Positions 57,901 through 64,000 of a stretch of DNA of 64,000 nucleotides are shown piece by piece (within the stretch, counting starts at the first letter, position 1; each line of letters opens with the position of its first letter). The notes beneath the pieces are model-generated. The model saw only the letters and a program-made list of their open reading frames with translations. It made no database searches and was not told the DNA's origin. Source of the DNA: Meandrina meandrites (Eukaryota; Cnidaria; Anthozoa; Scleractinia; Meandrinidae); the NCBI GenBank assembly GCA_963693305.1, contig OY855915.1, positions 4,539,607 to 4,603,606 of the forward strand, written 5' to 3'. The position numbers and the translations under genes are program-made.

Positions 57901-60900
57901 ATTTGTTGCTGAAGTGAAATATTCAGTTATTCAGCTGTAACTTGGAATGACTACACCATCATGCAATGTCATGTTAATCGAAAAACGAAGACCTGCTTTA
58001 AGAAATCGAAGATTTGCAAAGAAAATGAAGTCTGGGGTTATCCTAAGTGTCAGGCTCAATATACTACCACCACCACCCCACCCTCCCCCCCCCCCCCCCC
58101 CCCCCCCCATACTACTAAAAGAAAATATTATTTTGAAATTATAATAAATTACTGCCAGATTCTTTGGATTCTAGGAAAGCTGAATGAATCAAATTAATAA
58201 AAGTATGAAGTCTTTTCTTGTATGACTTGCTTTGCTTTTTATACAAGGATCAACATGGTCCGGTTGGCCTTGTTCATATAGACGCACATTCAGACACAAG
58301 CAATTCCATGTTTGGTGAGAAAGTGACCCATGGAACACCATTCCGCCGAGCAGTGGAGGAAGGACTGTTGGATTGTAAACGTGTTGTACAGATTGGTTTG
58401 AGAGGAACTGGTTACACTGGGTCAGACTATAAATGGGCAGAAGAGCAGGTATAATTTTAAATAATAAAAACTTCCACAAATATAATTTTTCAAACTTTGT
58501 TCTATGTAGCTTGCTTAAATTAATCCATCAGGAACTGTATGTTAAGTACAGTATGTTATAGTATGTTAAGAGCAAGCATTTATTACATGATTAAGGTAGC
58601 TAAGGAGGCAAGAGTGCTTAATTTTGATCCCAACACAAACAGTTAGAACACATCATTATCTTCCTCGTCCATCTATTCTTTTATTTGTGAATATTGGGCT
58701 ACAAGTTTTCGTAAACAACCAACATGGATTGGAACTTCATTGGCAAAGCACAACTTACATAACTCTTTTATAAACCTCAAAAAATGCATTTCTGAATGCA
58801 CAGCAAAACATGCACCCTTTTGAGCCCTGTTCACTTATTTAAAGCTTACCGGTAATGTTGATTTCCAGGGTTTTAGGTTGGTTCTCGCTCACGAATGTTG
58901 GCACAAATCACTGGTGCCTCTGATGGCTGAGATTCGGCAGCAAATGGGGAGTGGTCCAGTGTATATATCTTTTGACATTGATGGCTTAGACCCAGCATTT
59001 GCACCAGGGACTGGTAAGGAGAATTATGGAATGTCTTGTTGGTCAGTAATGTTATATGAAGCAGTTTTCTAGGGCCTCCCAGAATCCTTGGCGGGTGGCA
59101 TTAAAAGCATGTCTTCGATACAAAGTGTGTTTGTTTAATCGCCTTCTCGCATGTCTCGAGCTCCCATAGCGTGAAACAAGTAATGTAACTAAGCTTTCAT
59201 TTGGGCAACAAATATCTAGACTATAGGTGATTAGGAATGTGATCTGTTCTAGAAAGTATCCATACCGACCCACCACAAAAAAAGTTTTTGGTTTGAACCT
59301 CTCCTTCCCTCTGAAAATTCCAGTTAAAGCTTCATGCATTCTTTAAAACATTTGGCTTTTCAGAGACCCCACCCCGTAGGGTATGGATTTTTCTGAAACC
59401 ACACTAATCTGGAAACTGAATTAACTGTACAGTTTTCTTCTCAAAGTTGTTAAGCAGCTGATTGCATCATGATGGCATTGCAACTTTCAGAGTACCTTAA
59501 AGCGCTTGTGCTATGTTTTGACTGGATGGTAAAAGTCCACAATAATAACATTTAAATATACATGGTATAGAATGGTCCTTGAAAAATCATGGGTCTCGGC
59601 AAATTTTAGGTGTCTCAAAATCTCGGCGCTGCAAACTAGAGTCACCGAATCTGGAGCTCGCAAAAAATAAGACTTTGAGTTTCGCAGACCAAGCGAAAGT
59701 TTAATCAGTCTGAACTGTCACAAAACAATGGCAACAGAACAACAGCAAAACAGAGAGCTACAGAGCAATAGACTAGCATTGTAAGTCTTGCGTTGGAATT
59801 TCTAGATCATTGTGTCTTGTGCTCGGATTTTTGAATCATGGTGTTTTGCGCTCGGATTTGAAAAAAATAGTTAAGTCTCAGTCTTGGATTTAAATGAGGG
59901 TCTCTGTGAGTCTCAGATTTTACCATTCTATACCCCTAAACATGATCAAAAGTGCCTTACAAATTATGTCAGTAATTTAAAAACTAGTCATTTTCAAATA
60001 TGTGTAACATTCATAAAATTTCAAGAGCTATTTAATTCATTCACTTTTTTAAATAAAAACATGTCTCCACTACCTGATATTTTTCACACTTTGCTTTCTT
60101 CTTATCTTAGGGTGGCAGTTTAGCCTGGGATAGGGAATAAATATAAGTAATCAGAAAGTTTTGGATACGGTAGGGAAGTTTGGTGTTTTAAGTCTTGCAT
60201 AGGGTTGTAAAATGAAGCTGAACACAGTGGCACACCCCCAGCTAAAAATTTGCAGATTAATTACTCCCCACCCCTCCCCAGGGGCTTCTGATGCCATGAA
60301 TAAATAAATAAGTAAATGAAAAAAAAAACAGGAATAAAGGAAACTATAGGTCATAGTATAATTTGACATTGATAACCATCAGGAACCCCTGAGATTGGAG
60401 GTCTTACATCAATACAAGGAATTGAGATTTTGAGAGGATGTCGTGGAATGAATGTTGTTGGTGGGGACATGGTTGAGGTAAGGAGCAAACTAATAAATGC
60501 CAGCTATTTAAATTATCTAGTAGTATCTTAGGCCTGCAATGCTTAGGTAGCAGTGTGGAAGGAATGATGGCCTAATGGATTCCAAATCAAGAAGTTCATG
60601 CAGATTTGAGCCCAGTGGCTATAGTCGATGTACTGTTATCTTGCTCCAGGCACAACTCACGCAGTTCCTCTCTTCGTACCCAAGAGTAGAATTTAATGTA
60701 GGACTAGCATGAACTGCAACATGCCATCCATGGGGGAGTAGACTGCATAAGTTGCTTAATCTTACAAAAATCTGGGGTAAGCTCTACCCAGAGGGGGGGG
60801 GGGGGGGGGGGGGGGAAGAGTTCCCAATAGACCCAATAGCAATGGTGATGCTTGTTGTCCCATTTATGGATGTCAGTTCAGAATTTTGCTCTTGCATGGG

Positions 60901-62052
60901 GTGTCAAGGACAGAACCCCAATAATTCTAGCCATCAAGACATTGTTTATAGTTGCAAACTGAAGAAACAAAAACCACCCCCATGATACATAATTTGGCAG
61001 TGTAGGCTGATCATGAAAAGAACAGTAGAAACCTTATTTCTGGAACCCTCAGTTTCTCGAAATTCCTGATTTCTCAAACCAATTGTTGTTTCTCTTGGAT
61101 AGTACTTTGTAATTTTACATCTGAATTCTCTTATTTGCTTCCCCTGGAGGTTCAAGAAATCAGGATCCTACTGTAGTCTCTTTTAGGGGTCAATGCCCAG
61201 ATTTTGCAAGGAGCATCCTGCCCCTTTCTCCGAGTCCCTTCCAGTGGTATGGAACAGTCTAATAAGATACACAAGTTATTTGCCGTCTGGGAGGTCCGTA
61301 CAGTGAAAAACTGTGACCAAGGTCTTGAAAATGCTACTTGTCATTTTTAAGGCCGAGGTCACAGTTATTCACTATACGGACCGACCCTTAGCCTGCGAAC
61401 GCAGACGTATTTCCGGCTGTCGCTTGTCTCCGCCGTAACTAATTTACGGCGGAGACAAGCGACAGCCGGAAATACGTCTGCGTTCGCAGGCTAACCGACC
61501 CTGAGCCGGTAAATAACATTTTTATTTTTTCCCTACTTTATTTTCTTTGGTTAACAACCTTACAAGGATTGTGTTGCAAAATCTATTTGGATGTGCAAGA
61601 GATAGGAGAATCTTGCCCAAACTAAGAACCAATCAGATTGCAGGATTCATTACCATGCCTGCTTCAGAAAGTTCTTTCGTCGAAGCGATAAAAGAATTAG
61701 ATAAACTTCGGTAATTTTTCGACATTCTCTGTCTTAGTTATCTTTGAACGCACGATTTTGGAGTTAAAATATTAAAATATTTGTATATCTTTTTATCACT
61801 GCTATAAATTTCGCTGAAATCTCAGCCTCGTCAGGCATGTTCCGCCATAGTGGATTCTAGACATTATCATGCCCTCTTGGAAAAAAAAACAACAAATGTT
61901 CAAATGGCTGACTGAGATATTTTTGTGTTGTATCATTAATTTTATATTTCCAGGTCTCCCCTCCTTATGATACCACAGGAACTACAGCTCTTACTGCCGC
62001 GAACCTGTTGTTTGAGATGCTGTCAGTCCTACCTGGGGTAATTTACAAGTAA
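54914..62052 (+). CDS. AGMAT: Mitochondrial agmatinase-type ureohydrolase B
   Basis: Six coding exons: 54914-55185, 56441-56687, 58248-58448, 58869-59013, 60383-60477 and 61954-62052, giving 352 aa. Exons 2-5 have exactly the lengths and phases of paralog A (247, 201, 145, 95 bp). The family hydrolyses agmatine or related guanidino acids to urea using a binuclear Mn site. All signatures are intact: [38 protein letters not shown] and [21 protein letters not shown]. The N-terminal ~45 residues ([13 protein letters not shown]...) are basic and lack acidic residues, as a mitochondrial presequence should. The substrate (agmatine versus guanidinobutyrate or other guanidino acids) cannot be read from the sequence. 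ATG at 54914 is the only in-frame ATG ahead of the conserved core apart from internal Met residues. Confidence 0.96.
56095..56310. mobile_element. MITE with GTATATACCACACAAG ends, copy 2
   Basis: Same architecture as 9925-10177, including GACCACACAAGCTGAATAAC and CACTTGTGTGGTATATACTA. In intron 1 of agmatinase B. Confidence 0.6.
57005..57240 (+). repeat. tRNA-derived SINE
   Basis: A tRNA-like head with box A CTCAGTTGGTAGAGTG and box B GGGTTTGATCCCC, then a unique body ending with GGGGACATTAAAGAAC, a tail seen in many animal tRNA SINEs. In intron 2 of agmatinase B. An S1-like fragment lies near 57490-57560. Confidence 0.6.
59247..59398. mobile_element. MITE with TTCCAGAAAATATCCAT ends, copy 2
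   Basis: Related to 11795-11949: left TTCTAGAAAGTATCCATACC, right GGTATGGATTTTTCTGAAA. In intron 4 of agmatinase B. Confidence 0.6.
60560..60765 (+). repeat. Degenerate S1 SINE-like fragment
   Basis: Weak match to S1 in + orientation: GATTTGAGCCCAGTGG, CTTGCTCCAGGCACAACTC, GACTAGCATGAACTGCAACA. A G-run follows at 60793-60815. Confidence 0.35.
61022..61176. mobile_element. TACAGT-ended MITE related to 43845-44028
   Basis: Left ACAGTAGAAACCTTATTTCT, right AGAAATCAGGATCCTACTGT; shares TGATTTCTCAAACCAATTGT with the other copy. In intron 5 of agmatinase B. Confidence 0.55.
61292..61382. mobile_element. Palindromic repeat, GGTCCGTACAGTG ends
   Basis: Arms of about 26 bp (GGTCCGTACAGTGAAAAACT and the complement with two changes) around a centre that is itself partly mirrored (CTTGAAAATG). 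Immediately left of the TAGCCTGC MITE copy 3. Confidence 0.6.
61389..61493. mobile_element. TAGCCTGC MITE, copy 3, 9-bp target duplication
   Basis: Perfect 50-bp arms starting TAGCCTGCGAACGCAGACG with a 5-base loop at 61439-61443. The direct 9-mer ACCGACCCT flanks it at 61380-61388 and 61494-61502. The arms are identical, so this insertion is young or recently corrected. Confidence 0.85.
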
Positions 62053-62366
62053 TTGCGTCACTGAAAAGAGGGTGAAGATACGTCGCCTACTAGCATGACG
62101 AGAAGTGATGATGATGACGAGGACAAGTCGTCAGTATATTAACGTTAACGTTAAGTTTCGATAGTTTTTTTTTAAATTGTTGGAATAGAAGGAATATATA
62201 ACAGAACCCGTTCTTGCTGTGTTATGCTCACAGGCACAAAAAAACCCCATAGACCTACATTAAAAACGTTACTCGCTGAAACCGCGAGGAACTTAGAGAC
62301 GACTGAAGTGATATGACAGCCTAGTTGTAACTTCACCTAGCGTCTTAGATGTCCTTTAATACATCA
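62053..62366. other. 3' region of agmatinase B, no other gene seen
   Basis: Follows the stop of agmatinase B and probably includes its 3' untranslated region. AT-rich; no further coding signal. Confidence 0.5.
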
Positions 62367-62517
62367 CAGTGGCGGATCCAGACCTTCAGCTAAGGAGGGG
62401 GCCCGCTTGACTATGAATGTTGAATTTTGCGAAGATAATTCCGGCACTTCAAAGAAAATGCGCTATTTCCGAAAAAATAAGGTGGGGGCCCAGACCCCTC
62501 CCCTGGATCCGCCACTG
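62367..62517. mobile_element. MITE with CAGTGGCGGATC ends, copy 3
   Basis: Ends CAGTGGCGGATCCAGA and CTGGATCCGCCACTG are inverted; G-rich and C-rich blocks (GGGGGCCC) are mirrored inside. Same family as 23109-23270 and 35992-36133. It lies next to a LINE-type coding fragment. Confidence 0.7.
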
Positions 62518-62708
62518 TATCAGTGGGATAGCTTTTCTACAACACAGTGCTCACAGCAATGGGAGAAAGTTTGTCGAACATATAGTCGGCGCGAGGTCGA
62601 TAACTTCATTTCGCTAGTTCGTAATCTATAACTAGTTGTATCATTTCGAAAGATGAATTTAGATGATAGTAATTCTGGTGTCTCTCCATTTAAAGTTTTG
62701 AAAATCAT
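62518..62708 (-). pseudogene. LINE reverse transcriptase C-terminal fragment
   Basis: On the minus strand a frame reads IFKTLNGETPELLSSKF, then basic and Ser/Thr-rich sequence. This matches the short conserved block near the end of non-LTR retrotransposon reverse transcriptase ORFs (YKTLNGLTPxYLSSxF type). The polymerase core is absent, and the MITE at 62367-62517 cuts off the end. Dead fragment. Confidence 0.5.
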
Positions 62709-63769
62709 AATAGCTTCGGTAGAAAGTCTCTGATTTCTTTAGTTGTTTCAATAAAGTCTTCGGAACAGGTCTTAGTAGTGGATCTATGGGGTGGGGGTGG
62801 GGGGAGGGGGGGCTGGGCCCGCTTCCCCGCTTAAAGGTCTCCCTCTTGGTCTGTAGCATTGGAATCATAATGAGCAGACAACAATATACGAGTTTCTCGT
62901 TGAGACTATTATTGCAGCATCCCCATACTATCTATGCTGCAATAAAATCAAATTAAGGCTTTGCTGAACCACTGGAAATGTGGCCGGAATTTCAGACGTA
63001 TTTTCAGACGGCTCCCTCCTCAGGCCTACTGAAAATGTTCAAAATTGTGCGTGGAATGGTTTAATAATTGCGAAAGTTATTACAAAGAATTAATAAACTA
63101 TTGTAAGTATTCAAGAAAGTTTAGTCTAGACGACGTTAAATTTTGTCTTTGGGCGTTTCGACCTACCTTCTTTGCAGACCTGATATGGTTGTATATATAC
63201 GGAGAACAAGCTTGCAGACTGAGGCTACCCGAAGAAAGTCACGACGCAAGTATACAGACCTCGTACGGAAAATGAGGGTCGTACAGTCAGGGGTATCCTC
63301 GTGACGCGTGATTAGCTGATTTTATTTTCCGTGAAACGTGAATTTAATAAATTTATTCTTCGTGACCCGTGACCAGAAGGTTTTGCGTGACACGTGAAGA
63401 GCTTGAATTAATAACCGATATTCGTGATTTCACCACTTTATTGACTTTATTTTGCGTGATTTTGAGACGCGAGACCTAAAATGTGATCTCCGTATAATTA
63501 TCGTAACGTCAAACACTCTTTGTAGAGTAAGAAGAGGATAAAAGAGTATGTTTCTTTCTTATTTTCGTAATTTCTTTGATTTCTTCAAACACTATTTGTA
63601 GCGTAAGAACAGGATAAAAGAGTACATATTTTCGTGATTCGTGATAGCTGAAATTCTTGGAACTCGCATGCTAGCATAAATTAGCGAGTTCCCAGAAGTA
63701 GCCAATGTCAACAAATCGCAAAACAAACACAAATTTTTTTTGGCTTACATACAGAATCCGTTTTCAAAA
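62709..63769. other. Intergenic stretch with GTGAC-rich repeats
   Basis: At 63288-63470 the phrase CGTGA(C/A)(A/C)CGTGA recurs at irregular spacing. At about 63510-63535 and 63587-63625 a direct repeat appears (CAAACACT.TTTGTAG.GTAAGA, then GGATAAAAGAGTA). It should also hold the promoter of the gene at 63770. No coding exon seen. Confidence 0.5.
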
Positions 63770-64000
63770 ATGGCCTGCGAAAACACAAATGATTACAACT
63801 ACAAACTAGTCGATGATGAATGTGGTCTTCAGGAAGCCATCTCTGAGCTCAAACGGAAAATAGCGGAACGAAACACTCTTGTTGCCGTTGATTGTGAAGG
63901 GGATTCGTTAAGCAGAAAGGGAGCGCTTACGATCATAACAGTCGCAACGGAGGAGAAGGTCTTCATATTTGATGTGCTCAAATTAGGACAACTCGTATTC
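63770..64000 (+). CDS. EXD1-like 3'-5' exonuclease domain protein, partial
   Basis: ATG at 63770 opens a frame that runs off the window end (77 codons). After about 35 residues comes TLVAVDCEGDSLSRKG, the exonuclease I motif of DEDD-type 3'-5' exonucleases with Asp41 and Glu43. ALTIITVATEEKVFIFDVLK follows, the usual strand after it. The closest well-known animal match in layout is EXD1, a piRNA-pathway protein whose nuclease domain is inactive in insects; WRN-like or other 3'-5' exonuclease-domain proteins are alternatives. Motifs II and III lie beyond the window, so activity cannot be judged. Confidence 0.72.
   Translation, partial: MACENTNDYNYKLVDDECGLQEAISELKRKIAERNTLVAVDCEGDSLSRKGALTIITVATEEKVFIFDVLKLGQLVF

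Noticed and set aside
57947..58197. Proline-rich open frames around the C-run
   Set aside because: Translation of a homopolymer in an intron of agmatinase B; no conserved sequence.

Overview
This is eukaryotic, intron-rich DNA. It holds animal genes (CDC27/APC3, RAB5, mitochondrial agmatinase/AGMAT type, a homeobox gene, a synaptophysin-type protein, EGF-TM proteins) with GT-AG introns, and many short inverted-repeat elements and tRNA-derived SINEs. The gene set, compact introns and repeat style suggest an anthozoan cnidarian, probably a stony coral. The taxon is an inference; the animal assignment is firm.

Layout. 0-4.4 kb: a broken RecQ-like helicase fragment, then a roughly 3 kb region bounded by inverted repeats and packed with nested repeats. 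4.5-9.9 kb: a four-exon, four-membrane-span synaptophysin-like (MARVEL) gene on + whose second intron holds a degenerate minisatellite and a MITE. 10-15.4 kb: no gene seen except a decayed Penelope-like reverse transcriptase fragment between inverted terminal copies. 15.7-21.8 kb: two tandem paralogous genes on +, each a signal peptide, three EGF domains, one membrane span and a tail; both share a 5' leader exon with a 17-codon upstream ORF. 24.4-26.4 kb: a complete RAB5 gene on - (215 aa, five coding exons). 26.4-33 kb: repeats only, as far as I can see. 33.2-44.7 kb: a complete CDC27/APC3 gene on - (819 aa, 18 coding exons). 46.7-54.4 kb and 54.9-62.1 kb: tandem agmatinase-family paralogs A and B on +, each of six coding exons with identical internal exon lengths and phases. 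B has all catalytic residues; A keeps the metal ligands but has lost the His-Gly motif. A 205-aa homeobox gene with an eh1 repressor motif is nested in intron 2 of A on the same strand. 63.8 kb to the end: the start of an EXD1-like 3'-5' exonuclease-domain gene.

The genes are ordinary metazoan neighbours, not an operon: cell cycle (CDC27), endocytosis (RAB5), vesicle membrane (synaptophysin-like), guanidino metabolism (AGMAT pair), transcription (homeobox) and adhesion or signalling (EGF-TM pair). The most unusual points are the agmatinase paralog without its catalytic His, the divergent homeobox gene inside its intron, the uORF shared by the EGF-TM paralogs, a 270-bp insertion with a perfect 87-bp inverted repeat and a 12-bp target duplication, and a MITE family with TAGCCTGC ends and 9-bp target duplications. 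All exon coordinates were read by eye from splice consensus and reading-frame continuity.
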